A stretch of 64,000 bases of DNA. Origin: Chondrinema litorale (lineage in GTDB: Bacteria > Bacteroidota > Bacteroidia > Cytophagales > Flammeovirgaceae). The notes beneath the pieces were generated by a model. That model saw nothing but the letters and a program-made list of their open reading frames with translations. It was not told the origin of the DNA and searched no databases. The position numbers and the translations under genes were made by a program. Shown piece after piece: positions 38,030 through 46,983 of this stretch. The stretch is taken from positions 1 to 64,000 of the forward strand of contig NZ_CP111045.1 in assembly GCF_026250525.1 (NCBI RefSeq), given 5' to 3'. Every line of letters begins with the position of its first letter. The stretch's first letter is position 1.

Positions 38030-39152
38030 TATTCAATCTCTTTCTTACTCCCTTTGGTGCAAGTTAGAAATTGATAATGGAAAAAGCAACCCATAAATAT
38101 TTTGGTAGCTTTTAAATTTTTATGTCTTTATGATTGATCCCATATTAGTAGCTTTTAAGTTTTTAAGAAGAATTCTTACCATTAATAAATAGGGTAGGTA
38201 AGTGGTCAGCATTTACATTATGAAGAAAATTGAATCTTAAACTAAATAGGTTTTTGCTTAAAATTGTATTAGATGATTTTATATGTCAAAACTCAAATAT
38301 GTAAGCTTACCTCAAAAGCTACTCATTAGGGATCAAAAGCTTGCAAAGTGCTAAAAATAGCTCAATTTATTTCCCATATTAGTAGCTTTTAGACTTAAAG
38401 TAAAACTTGAATATCATTCAAAGGGTCAATAGACCCGATTTAAAAACTACCTTTATGGGCGGCTATCAAGGATTTTGAAATTTTCACTTCCCAAATTGGT
38501 AGCTTTTAAGCTACTTTAAGTACTACTTGAAGCTTTGAGAGCAAAAAAAGACATATTAATTCCCAAATTAGTAGCCTTTATTATTTCAAACATCCTTAAA
38601 AAGTAGCTTTTAAGGTCTTATCCAATAGTAAAAACTACTCAATTGGTCAATTATCCCAATTAAGTAGCCTATGTTCCCAAAAAAGTAGTTCTAACTTTAA
38701 GCAAAAGATATAATTAACTGAAATACAATTATTTATAGATTAAATCCCAATAAAGTAGCCTTTATCCCAATTGAGTAGTTTTTATTATTCCCTATAAGGT
38801 AGTTTTAAATCCTAAAAATGATTTATCTTACTGATTATCAATTACTTTACTGTAATATCCCAATTAGGTAGTAATATCCCAATTAAGTAGTTTTAAATCC
38901 TGATAAGGTAGCTTTTACCTCTATAAGGTATTGTTTATCAATTAGTTACAAGCACCTAAAATATATAAACGAAGTAGTTGATATTAAAACAACGTCTATT
39001 TATTTTAGATTAATGGATATGTTTTTTAAAAGGCTATTACATGATATACAAGCAAATAGCTCATTTTGAATGAGATAGGAGATATTAATGATAAATTTAG
39101 ATTTTATTTTAAAAGCTACCTTTATATTTATCAAAGTAAATAAGTCTCTGTT
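38030..39152. other. Probable vegetative replication origin (oriV)
   Basis: This 1.1-kb gene-free stretch lies just upstream of the Rep_3 gene, is packed with iterons and is strongly AT-rich. That is the layout of theta-replicating iteron plasmids. A specific melting region or DnaA box cannot be named with confidence; the stretch 38915-39110, AT-rich and nearly iteron-free, is the best candidate for unwinding. Confidence 0.8.
38090..39120. repeat. Iteron array, consensus CCCAATTARGTAGYTTTTA
   Basis: Plus-strand copies start at 38139, 38373, 38490, 38562, 38655, 38676, 38746, 38766, 38790, 38859, 38878 and 38898. A copy with a longer internal gap starts at 38090, and a core without the CCC lies at 38594-38615. 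Minus-strand copies lie at 38314-38331, 38441-38459, 38631-38646 and 39111-39120. Within the right-hand cluster, neighbouring starts are 19-24 bp apart, about two helical turns. The copies are degenerate, but GTAG followed by C/T and T-rich sequence is near invariant. Confidence 0.93.
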
Positions 39153-39740
39153 TTGAAAAGATTAGAAAGATTAACTGCTCTACTTACTTTTTTACAGTCA
39201 AAAAAATTTACTTCATTAAAAGAAATTGAAGCAAAATTTAATGTTAGTGAGCGTACAGTTTTTCGAGATTTAAAATCTTTAGAAGAAGCCAAGTCATTTA
39301 TTTTTGTAGAACAACTCGCCAGAAAATTTACCGATAAAGAAACATTTCAAAACTTTTCTTCTGCGCTCGAAAAAATTAAGAATAAGTTGAGAGATCAACA
39401 ATTAACAGATATTGAAAAACTGGCAAAAAATGTTGAAGCCTATATTAATGAAAAGTATTTACCAAAGTATCTTTCTTTAGTGGAAGAAGCTTGTACAAAA
39501 AAGCAGGTGTTAAAAATTAACTATTGTGATGCGAAAGGAAATACAACTGAAAGATTAGTTGAGCCAATAGGTATAACATTTTACTACCACAATTGGCATC
39601 TTATCGGTTATTGTAGGCTGCGGAATAACTACCGAGATTTTTCATTAGCTAGAGTTATAAAAATAACAAATACTATTGAACATTTTTCGAATGAACATAT
39701 CAGTTTAACTGAATACATTAGACAGCTTGAAAATTCTTAA
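39153..39740 (+). CDS. WYL-domain HTH regulator with shortened linker
   Basis: This 195-residue protein has an N-terminal HTH_11 domain (RLERLTALLTFLQSKKFTSL, EIEAKFNVSERTVFRDLKSL) and a C-terminal WYL-type domain (CTKKQVLKINYCDAKGNTTE, VEPIGITFYYHNWHLIGYCR, RDFSLARVIKI). YafY/YobV-like relatives are about 230-320 residues. Here the segment usually reading LEEAG...GYRLPPVMF...EEA is missing, so FRDLKSLEEA joins directly to KSFIFVEQLARKFTD. The start is TTG at 39153. It is adjacent to the origin; its target is unknown. Confidence 0.8.
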   Translation: MKRLERLTALLTFLQSKKFTSLKEIEAKFNVSERTVFRDLKSLEEAKSFIFVEQLARKFTDKETFQNFSSALEKIKNKLRDQQLTDIEKLAKNVEAYINEKYLPKYLSLVEEACTKKQVLKINYCDAKGNTTERLVEPIGITFYYHNWHLIGYCRLRNNYRDFSLARVIKITNTIEHFSNEHISLTEYIRQLENS

Positions 39741-39805
39741 AACTGACTGACATACCGTTGTCAGTCAGGCAAAATATATTTGGCTAAGTCTAAACAAATT
39801 GCCAG

Positions 39806-40072
39806 ATGACAAAATATAAAAATTGCCAAAGTTGCGGTATACCGTTAAAAAAAGATCCACAAGGTGGAAGTAAAAATGCAGATGGTAGCAAAAATGAAAT
39901 GTATTGCAGCTACTGTTATCGAAACGGAGCCTTTACGCAGCCAAATTTTACAGTTACAGAAATGCAGCTATTTTGTAAAGCTAAATTAAAGGATATGGGA
40001 TTTCCCGGTTTTTTAGCTGGATTATTTACTAAAGGCATACCAAATTTAGAAAGATGGAAGAGTCATCAATAA
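39806..40072 (+). CDS. Zinc-ribbon protein (Zn_ribbon_2 family)
   Basis: This 88-residue protein has two cysteine pairs, NCQSCGIPL and YCSYCYRNG, with KKDPQGGSKNADGSKNEMY between them, as in the putative zinc-ribbon family PF12674. The C-terminal half (TEMQLFCKAKLKDMGFPGF) is helical. Function unknown. It overlaps the next gene by 19 nt, so the two are probably co-translated. Confidence 0.85.
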   Translation: MTKYKNCQSCGIPLKKDPQGGSKNADGSKNEMYCSYCYRNGAFTQPNFTVTEMQLFCKAKLKDMGFPGFLAGLFTKGIPNLERWKSHQ

Positions 40073-40689
40073 TTAATCAATTAGCAAGTGTGCAAGGTAG
40101 AAGAGATGAAGAACCAAACTTGGTACTTGCTAAGCAAATTGCAAAAGAGAAAAAAGCAATTGAGCTAAAAACTTTGGTTGAGTTTATCAAAAAAACAAAA
40201 GACACCAAAATACAAAGCGATTGCATTAAAGTAATTTTTGAAGTTGGTGAGTTGGAACCATCAATGTTAGTAGCGTATCAAGAATATTTTATTGATTTAC
40301 TTACTCATAAAAATAATCGATTACAATGGGGAAGCATGGCAGCAATATTATGTATTAGCAAAACAAATCCGGATTTAGTTTTTAAAGATCTTCCCAAATT
40401 GGTAGCAGTTGCTGAAAGCGGCTCTGTAATTACCAGAGATAATTTAGTGTATATATTATTGGAGTTAGCGTCTAAAGAAATGTATCGAGAAGAAATGCTG
40501 ATTTTATTAGCCGAAATCATGTTAACTTGTCCTACAAACCAATTACCGATGTATGCCGAAAAAGCATTTCCTCTAATAAATAATTCCTATAAAGATCGTT
40601 TTGCAAAGCTTTTTGAAAGTAGGCTAATAGAATTTGAACAGGAGAGTAAGAAGAAAAGGCTTCAAAAAATCATTTCTAAGCTTTTATAA
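40054..40689 (+). CDS. HEAT-repeat-like helical protein
   Basis: This 211-residue all-helical protein has HEAT-like paired helices (IQSDCIKVIFEVGELEPSML, NNRLQWGSMAAILCISKTNP, ITRDNLVYILLELASKEMY, PMYAEKAFPLINNSYKDRF). It has no signal peptide or membrane segment. It is coupled to the zinc-ribbon gene by overlap. Function unknown; a protein-binding scaffold is inferred from the fold only. Confidence 0.75.
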   Translation: MEESSIINQLASVQGRRDEEPNLVLAKQIAKEKKAIELKTLVEFIKKTKDTKIQSDCIKVIFEVGELEPSMLVAYQEYFIDLLTHKNNRLQWGSMAAILCISKTNPDLVFKDLPKLVAVAESGSVITRDNLVYILLELASKEMYREEMLILLAEIMLTCPTNQLPMYAEKAFPLINNSYKDRFAKLFESRLIEFEQESKKKRLQKIISKLL

Positions 40690-40820
40690 TGGTTTTCTAA
40701 TCACCAGATATAAATCTTTCTTAAAAAAGGTTATTTACGGTTTTAGAGAGTTAAAATAGCCCTTGTTTGTGATTTTTAATAAAATCCATGTAATTTAAAA
40801 CAAAAGATAAAGGTAACTCT

Positions 40821-41672
40821 ATGAAACAGACACGTAAAGAATTTATGAAAATGATTGGAGCGGGTGTTTTAGCAACAGCATCAGCTCCATTTGCTTTTGG
40901 CAATTCCAACAAAAAAGAATCGGACGAAATAAAGCACAAACTTAATCTTGGTTTGGCCTCTTACACACTCAGATCACTTTCTTTAGACGATACACTTAAA
41001 GTTGCTAAAAGAATGCAACTCAACTCTATTGCATTTAAAAGTATGCACTTGCCTTTAGATAGTAGCCCAGATACTTTAAAGGAGGTAGCTATGAAAGTAA
41101 AAAATGCCGGGCTCGACTTATACGGTGCTGGTGTAATTTACATGAAATCTGAAGATGAAGTGAACAATGCATTTGAATATGCTAAAACTGCTGGTATGCG
41201 TGTAATAATTGGAGTACCAAATTATGAATTGCTGCCACTGGTTGAGAAGAAGGTTAAAGAAACTGATATTAAACTGGCAATTCATAATCATGGACCGGGA
41301 GACGATGTGTATCCAAGTCCAGAAAGTGTTTATAAGAAGATTAAAAACCTAGACACAAGAATCGGTATGTGCATAGATATCGGGCATACTTTTAGAATTG
41401 GAGAAGACCCATCTGAAAAAGCCAGAAAATTTGCAGACAGATTACACGATATCCACATGAAAGATGTAGATGCACTAGGAGCAAAAGGCAAACCACTCGA
41501 AATCGGAAGAGGTATAATGGATATTCCTGATTTCCTTAGAACATTACAGGAAATTAAGTATGATGGAGTAGTAGCTTTCGAATATGAGAAAGATGGCGAC
41601 GATCCTATTCCAGGTTTGGCAGAATCTGTAGGTTATGTAAGAGGTGCTTTGGCTGCTATGTCAGTTCAATAA
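40821..41672 (+). CDS. Tat-exported sugar phosphate isomerase/epimerase-like TIM barrel
   Basis: This 283-residue protein has a Tat-like leader (MKQTRKEFMKMIGAGVLATA) and an AP-endonuclease-2/xylose-isomerase-like barrel: LGLASYTLRSLSLDDTLKVA, LAIHNHGPGDDVYPSPESVY, GMCIDIGHTFRIGEDP, LHDIHMKDVDALGAKGKP, EIGRGIMDIPDFLRTLQEI, GVVAFEYEKDGDDP. His, Asp and Glu residues in these motifs are the usual metal ligands. The sugar substrate is unknown. It is a single-gene unit ending at a strong terminator. Confidence 0.85.
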   Translation: MKQTRKEFMKMIGAGVLATASAPFAFGNSNKKESDEIKHKLNLGLASYTLRSLSLDDTLKVAKRMQLNSIAFKSMHLPLDSSPDTLKEVAMKVKNAGLDLYGAGVIYMKSEDEVNNAFEYAKTAGMRVIIGVPNYELLPLVEKKVKETDIKLAIHNHGPGDDVYPSPESVYKKIKNLDTRIGMCIDIGHTFRIGEDPSEKARKFADRLHDIHMKDVDALGAKGKPLEIGRGIMDIPDFLRTLQEIKYDGVVAFEYEKDGDDPIPGLAESVGYVRGALAAMSVQ

Positions 41673-41695
41673 GAATTAATTAAACCCTTAAAAAT

Positions 41696-41730
41696 CAAAA
41701 ATGCCTGCTTTAATCAAAGCAGGCATTTTT
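41696..41730. terminator. Bidirectional terminator
   Basis: ATGCCTGCTTT (41701-41711), loop AATC, AAAGCAGGCAT (41716-41726), with an A run before and a T run after. It serves the isomerase-like gene on the plus strand and the converging membrane-protein gene. Confidence 0.9.
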
Positions 41731-41754
41731 GATATACCAATTTCAATTTATTTA

Positions 41755-42246
41755 CTAAGCCTGTTTTAAGGCTTCTTTTATAGCGTGTTCAAGCTCTGTT
41801 AAATTTTTAGAGCCAATAAAATACTGTTGACCATCTTTAGTGGTGATCGACATGCCATTTCTACCAGAAAGCGAATACATACTTTCTTTTCCAAAAGATA
41901 TATTACCACCTTGCCATTGAGAAAGCAAAGACGTTCTAATTATCTCACAATCTTCTACGTTATCCAGTTTAATTTTTTGTTTTTTAGAATGCCAAGGTTT
42001 CATCTGGAATGTGATTTTCTTTTCACTAAGCTTGGTTTTCAATCGTAATTTCAGCAAATAATAAATGCCGAGACCTGTTGCTATACTAATTGATGCATAT
42101 AAAAATTCACCAATGTAGTAATCATCATTGGGATGCATCACTTCTTTTGCAAACAAGTAAAGGAATGCAGCCATGATTATTCCTAGTAAAACAATTGCTT
42201 CATAACCTGTGAAGCTTTGTTCCTCTTTATAAATTTTTTTAGACAT
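41755..42246 (-). CDS. Small membrane protein, PH-like C-terminal half
   Basis: This 163-residue protein has two membrane segments (YEAIVLLGIIMAAFLYLFAK; FLYASISIATGLGIYYLL) followed by about 95 residues with the pattern of a bacterial PH-like domain (KITFQMKPWHSKKQKIKLDN, VEDCEIIRTSLLSQWQGGNI, GMSITTKDGQQYFIGSKN). Similar small proteins are common in Bacteroidota with no known role. Confidence 0.65.
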   Translation of the reverse strand: MSKKIYKEEQSFTGYEAIVLLGIIMAAFLYLFAKEVMHPNDDYYIGEFLYASISIATGLGIYYLLKLRLKTKLSEKKITFQMKPWHSKKQKIKLDNVEDCEIIRTSLLSQWQGGNISFGKESMYSLSGRNGMSITTKDGQQYFIGSKNLTELEHAIKEALKQA

Positions 42247-42527
42247 AGCTGAAAAATTTTAGGTTCATGTTGAGTTAATTCAAAGTTAACAATAAGTTAA
42301 CATTAAATCAATGTTTATGTTACATTTATTAGCTGGAATTTTGATGAAAAGGTATAAAAAACTGCTGTAAGGGTAAAATAGAGCATGTTTTAAATACTGT
42401 ACAGTGAATTATAATATACGAAATATTAAGTTAACATTCAAATAGAATTTGATGTTTTATGATAATTCTAATTCAGCTATTTATATTTAGGATATTCTTA
42501 TTTTTATCTAAAAAATTACTAGCAATA

Positions 42528-44096
42528 ATGCTGAATTTTAAACAATCCATATTTTTTGGGCTAATCTTATGCATTCAAATTTTATTGTATTCTTGTGGTA
42601 GTAAGCAAACTGCTACAGAAAAAAGTGTAAATAAAAAGCCAAACATTATATATATAATGGCAGATGATCATACTGCACAGGCTTGGGGAGTATACGGCTC
42701 GTTACTTGATACAATTGTAAAAACACCTAACATCCACAGACTTACCAATGAGGGTATGTTACTAAATAATGTTTTTTGTACCAATTCAATTTGTACACCG
42801 AGTAGAGCTACAATATTAACAGGTCAGTATAGCCATTTAAATGGAGTTTATACTTTATCAGAAGCTCTTGACCCTAATAAAGAAAATGTAGCAAAGTTAC
42901 TTCAGCAAAATGGTTATCAAACGGCAATTGTGGGAAAGTGGCATTTAAAAAGCCAACCAACTGGCTTCGATTATTACAATGTATTACCGGGGCAAGGCAG
43001 GTATCACGACCCGATATTGAGAGATTCTGTAACTTGGGAACAAGGTGGTAAAGAGTATGAGGGATTTTCTGCGGATGTAATTGCGGGTGAGTCTATAAAT
43101 TGGTTAGAGCAAGTAAACAAAGACGAACCCTTTTTTCTGATGTGTCATTTTAAGGCAACCCACGAACCATTCGATTATCCTGAAAGACATAAAGATTTAT
43201 ATAAAGATGTAGAAATACCTGAGCCCTCAAGTTTATTAGACTTTTACCCAGAAAAAACCAATCGAACTTTTCAAGGTCAAATTCTGGATATTCTTGCTAA
43301 AAGATATGCGAATGATAAAAATGGCAGATATCCCCAAGATGCAGATTCTCTCGAAGGCTTTAATATTGAAGGTTTAGACCAAACTGCCATTAGAAAGAAA
43401 ACCTATCAAAAATTCATTAAAGATTTTATGCGAGGTTCCACCGCGATTGATGATAATATTGGAAAGTTGTTGGAATATTTAGATGAAAAAGGATTGTCTG
43501 AAAATACCATAGTAATTTACACAGCAGATCAAGGATACTTTTTAGGTGAGCACGGATTTTTCGATAAAAGGATGATGTATGAGGAAGCATTGCGAATGCC
43601 ATTTGTTATTCGTTATCCAAAAGAAATTGAACCTGCTCAAAAACTAGATGATATTATATTGAATATAGATTTTGCTCCTTTGTTTTTAGACTATGCAGGT
43701 ATTAGCTCACCAAACTGGATACAAGGGCAAAGCTTTAGAGCTAACCTAACTGGTAATAAACCGGCAGACTGGCGCAACGATTTTTATTATAGGTATTGGT
43801 TGCATCAACCACATCGACCGGCTCACTTCGGTATTCGCAACGAAAGATACAAACTGATTTTCTTTTATGGTCAAGCTTTAGATATGCCGGGAGCTATAAA
43901 TGAAAATACAAGTTCGACTTGGGAATTTTACGATTTGCAAGAAGATCCAAAAGAATTGAATAATGCTTTTGATGATCCTAAGTATCAAGAAGTAATTGCT
44001 CAAATGAAACAGCGATTAATCGAACTCAAAAATCAAACGGGAGATACAGATAATACTCATCCGATTGTAAATGATTTACTTGAGCAAAATCTTTAA
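42528..44096 (+). CDS. Sulfatase (S1 family) lipoprotein
   Basis: From the ATG at 42528 the protein has 522 residues and a lipobox (ILLYSCGS); 23 further codons are open upstream but would bury the signal. It has the arylsulfatase fold: PNIIYIMADDHTAQAWG (metal-binding DD), the formylglycine motif SICTPSRATILTG with the modified Cys at about 89, and TADQGYFLGEHGFFDKR. Active sites of this class need an anaerobic sulfatase-maturating enzyme or FGE, which is not in the window. It heads a likely operon with a VOC protein (21-bp gap) and an Ldh-family reductase. It differs clearly from the two sulfatases at 49 and 57 kb. Confidence 0.95.
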   Translation: MLNFKQSIFFGLILCIQILLYSCGSKQTATEKSVNKKPNIIYIMADDHTAQAWGVYGSLLDTIVKTPNIHRLTNEGMLLNNVFCTNSICTPSRATILTGQYSHLNGVYTLSEALDPNKENVAKLLQQNGYQTAIVGKWHLKSQPTGFDYYNVLPGQGRYHDPILRDSVTWEQGGKEYEGFSADVIAGESINWLEQVNKDEPFFLMCHFKATHEPFDYPERHKDLYKDVEIPEPSSLLDFYPEKTNRTFQGQILDILAKRYANDKNGRYPQDADSLEGFNIEGLDQTAIRKKTYQKFIKDFMRGSTAIDDNIGKLLEYLDEKGLSENTIVIYTADQGYFLGEHGFFDKRMMYEEALRMPFVIRYPKEIEPAQKLDDIILNIDFAPLFLDYAGISSPNWIQGQSFRANLTGNKPADWRNDFYYRYWLHQPHRPAHFGIRNERYKLIFFYGQALDMPGAINENTSSTWEFYDLQEDPKELNNAFDDPKYQEVIAQMKQRLIELKNQTGDTDNTHPIVNDLLEQNL

Positions 44097-44117
44097 TTTT
44101 TTAACCTCAATAGAAAG

Positions 44118-44519
44118 ATGAAACAAAGAATTGCGAACATCGCTTTGGTTGTAAAAGACTACGACGAAGCCATTGACTTTTATACTAAAAAGCTAAGTTT
44201 CAAACTAATTGAAGATACTCAACTAAGTGAAACTAAACGCTGGGTTTTAGTAGCTCCGCCGGGTAGTACCGAAACATGTTTGCTTTTGGCAAAAGCTGAT
44301 GGAGATGAGCAATTAAAATCTTGTGGTAACCAAACGGGTGGACGCGTTTTTCTTTTTCTAAATACAGACGATTTTGAAAGAGACTATGCAAGTATGACAG
44401 CCAATGGGGTTAAATTTTTAGAGTCGCCTCGATACGAACCTTACGGAACAGTGGCAGTCTTCGAAGATTTATATGGTAACAAATGGGATTTACTTCAATT
44501 AAAAAATGAAGGTGAGTAA
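44118..44519 (+). CDS. VOC-family (glyoxalase-like) protein
   Basis: This 133-residue protein shows two beta-alpha-beta-beta-beta units: IANIALVVKDYDEAIDFYTK, WVLVAPPGSTETCLLLA, and GGRVFLFLNTDDFERDYASM, GTVAVFEDLYGNKWDLLQL. These are the marks of the vicinal oxygen chelate superfamily, with a C-terminal Glu/Asp metal ligand region. The substrate is not predictable. It lies just behind the sulfatase gene. Confidence 0.88.
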   Translation: MKQRIANIALVVKDYDEAIDFYTKKLSFKLIEDTQLSETKRWVLVAPPGSTETCLLLAKADGDEQLKSCGNQTGGRVFLFLNTDDFERDYASMTANGVKFLESPRYEPYGTVAVFEDLYGNKWDLLQLKNEGE

Positions 44520-44613
44520 AAGAAATTAGAGAACTTAAGTTACTCCTTTTTCTTTGATTAGTTTAATGTGTTTGCCATTTTGCGAAACAATCTCAACACT
44601 AAATAAAACAACT

Positions 44614-45618
44614 ATGCTCAGAGTTTCTTTCGACGAAATGTTCGAAACCTTCACATCAATTTTACTCAATTACGGATTTACCAAAGAGAAGGCATCTTTG
44701 AGTGCCCGCCTTTTTACCGAAACTAGTCTAGATGGAGTTTACTCTCATGGCTTAAACAGGTTTCCAAGATTTATTAATACCATAAAGTCGGGTCATGTAA
44801 AACCAGAAAACGATCCCGTTAAGGTAAAAGAGTTGGGTAATGTAGAAGTGTGGGATGGGCAAGCCGGACCGGGAAATACCAATGCTCATTTCTGTATGAA
44901 TCGAGCAATGGAAATTGCAGCAGAAAAAGGTCTTTCTATGTTGGCTTTAAAAAATACTAACCATTGGATGAGGGGAGGAGCTTTTGGTTGGCAAGCTGCC
45001 AACAATGGCTTTATCGGAATTTGCTGGACGAATACCAAGCCCAATATGCCAGCTTGGGGTGCGAGTGAAAATGTTATTGGTAATAATCCTTTAATAATTG
45101 CCATTCCAAAAAAAGGCGGTCATCTGGTTTTAGATATGGCCATGTCTCTATTCTCTTTTGGTAAGATCGAATTGTATAAAAGGAAAAATGAAGAGTTACC
45201 ATTTATTGGTGGATATAATAATAAAGGTGAGCTAACCAAGAATGCAGCAGAGATTGAGCAAAGTGAATTAGCCATGCCAATCGGTTATTGGAAGGGAGCA
45301 GGTTTATCTTTGATGTTAGACTTATTGGCTGCTTTACTTTCTGGTGGAAACACTACAACAGATATTGGCAAACATCAAGAAGAAGCTGGGCTTTCTCAAA
45401 TGTTTATGGCGATAGACCTTAAAAAAATTAGCAGTCCTCAATTTGTAGAAGCCAAGTTAGAAGAAGTAATAAAACACCTACATAGTGTAAGCACTTTCAA
45501 AGAAGAAGATAAAGTATACTATCCGGGTGAAAGAACTTCACTCACCAGAAAGCAAAACACAGAAAAAGGTATTCCTGTAGATGAAGGCTATTGGCAAAAA
45601 GTACTGGAAATGAAATAG
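44614..45618 (+). CDS. Ldh-family (YiaK/DlgD-like) NAD(P)H-dependent reductase
   Basis: From the ATG at 44614 the protein has 334 residues. It shows the malate/L-lactate dehydrogenase-2 family features: YSHGLNRFPRFINTIKSGHV, NTNHWMRGGAFGWQAANNGF, IGICWTNTKPNMPAWG, NNPLIIAIPKKGGHLVLDMA and GAGLSLMLDLLAALLSGGNT. The closest named relative by pattern is 2,3-diketo-L-gulonate reductase. Such enzymes reduce 2-oxo sugar acids, which would fit breakdown of an acidic sugar released by nearby enzymes. It is the third gene of the sulfatase-VOC-Ldh run. Confidence 0.88.
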   Translation: MLRVSFDEMFETFTSILLNYGFTKEKASLSARLFTETSLDGVYSHGLNRFPRFINTIKSGHVKPENDPVKVKELGNVEVWDGQAGPGNTNAHFCMNRAMEIAAEKGLSMLALKNTNHWMRGGAFGWQAANNGFIGICWTNTKPNMPAWGASENVIGNNPLIIAIPKKGGHLVLDMAMSLFSFGKIELYKRKNEELPFIGGYNNKGELTKNAAEIEQSELAMPIGYWKGAGLSLMLDLLAALLSGGNTTTDIGKHQEEAGLSQMFMAIDLKKISSPQFVEAKLEEVIKHLHSVSTFKEEDKVYYPGERTSLTRKQNTEKGIPVDEGYWQKVLEMK

Positions 45619-45625
45619 CTAAAGG

Positions 45626-46888
45626 CTATTCCTCCCAGTCTGGATATTGTTCAGGTGCTTCTCCTTTGGTATCAACTATTTGTGGTTTAGATAAAGGTGT
45701 GGTATTAGTTTCAATTTCTTCTAATTTTAGTAAAAATTGCCAACCAGCTATATAATCAAAAAGGTATGCTATTTTATCCCCATTTTGTAAATCCGCCTCT
45801 TTTATCTCTACTTCATCAGCAAAAGGAGCTTCTTCTCTTCTAGGATCTTTCAAAGAATCGCCTTTATAAACAGTACCACTAAGGAAGAATGCATAAAGAT
45901 GATCATTATCAAAATTAAAGGCTTGCATAATTGCAATATGTAAATCCTCAAAAGTAGCTAAACTTGAAATTTTTATTTTGCGCCAGATTTTTTTGGTTAA
46001 TGCAACTTTAAAAATGTAATTATTATCTTGAGTATTTGATGAATAAAAATTTTTCTTATCTAAAATGCCTTCTTCAAAATTATCAGTAAATACATCTAAG
46101 AAACTCTCTTTACTTACACGATCTAGTAGTTTATTTATATCTTCTTCTGAAAGATCAGTTCTTTCATATTGAAACATCATAAATGTAGTTTCAAACAAAT
46201 AGGATTTATTTATACGAGAATGCTTATTCCAAAATAATAATGGACGTTCAGCCTTTAATTTTTTGATAAAAAATTCGCCCAATAATGATATGTCTACTTC
46301 TTCAACTATATCATAATAAGTTGTATCTTTTTTTAATGAATAATCCCACCAGCCAAAAAATGGTAGTTGTATAATGACATCGTTATAATGGCTATAGAAT
46401 AAGTTATTAGGCTCATTTTTATTGGGTAATGATTCTTCAAGCGACTCAAAAAAATCATTCAAATTTTCTTGAAAATCAGGTCCTCGTCCATCTGGATTTA
46501 AGTTTTCAAGGCAGCATTTTACCCATAAGGTTTCCAACAGCATTAAATACTTTTCAACCTTGTTAAATGACATGAAATAACTGAATTTCTCTTCATTAAC
46601 TTTGAGGTAATTACTTGATTTTTGATCATCAATTTCTAACAAACCACTTGTTAGACCTAATTGAAAGAACAACCAAATAGCATGATATTTTGGATGTTTT
46701 AATTTATTATGCTTTACTGCTTGTTTGTGGTACAACAGGTTATTTATCGCAAAACAGTCTTTTGGACCTATATGGTTTGCTTGTGCCGTTAGTTTAACAT
46801 TATTTGTTGAGATGTAATTAATAAAATCAGAAAAATCATCCTGTATTTGAAGATTCTCAATTTCGATTTTTAATTCTTCTTTATTCAT
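45626..46888 (-). CDS. pRiA4b ORF-3-like domain protein
   Basis: This 420-residue cytoplasmic protein has a long N-terminal helical part of unknown type (1-270) and a C-terminal domain (about 285-400) matching the plasmid pRiA4b ORF-3 family: IFKVALTKKIWRKIKISSLA, FEDLHIAIMQAFNFDNDHLY, YLFDYIAGWQFLLKLEEI. The family is frequent on plasmids and in mobile regions, with no settled function. It converges on the Ldh gene with an 7-bp gap and is divergent from the CxxCxxCC gene. Confidence 0.8.
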   Translation of the reverse strand: MNKEELKIEIENLQIQDDFSDFINYISTNNVKLTAQANHIGPKDCFAINNLLYHKQAVKHNKLKHPKYHAIWLFFQLGLTSGLLEIDDQKSSNYLKVNEEKFSYFMSFNKVEKYLMLLETLWVKCCLENLNPDGRGPDFQENLNDFFESLEESLPNKNEPNNLFYSHYNDVIIQLPFFGWWDYSLKKDTTYYDIVEEVDISLLGEFFIKKLKAERPLLFWNKHSRINKSYLFETTFMMFQYERTDLSEEDINKLLDRVSKESFLDVFTDNFEEGILDKKNFYSSNTQDNNYIFKVALTKKIWRKIKISSLATFEDLHIAIMQAFNFDNDHLYAFFLSGTVYKGDSLKDPRREEAPFADEVEIKEADLQNGDKIAYLFDYIAGWQFLLKLEEIETNTTPLSKPQIVDTKGEAPEQYPDWEE

Positions 46889-46983
46889 GAATTATTTTTT
46901 TGATATATATTTTTGTGTAAAAATTATAATTTGTTGCTAATAAGCAAATAATAGCTTTTTTAATATTTTGGAATATATACTAA

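Noticed and set aside
38090..38917. Regularly spaced short repeats that could be taken for a CRISPR array
   Set aside because: Copies are degenerate, in both orientations, spaced from 19 to more than 200 bp, and lie directly upstream of a Rep_3 gene with no cas genes. They fit iterons.
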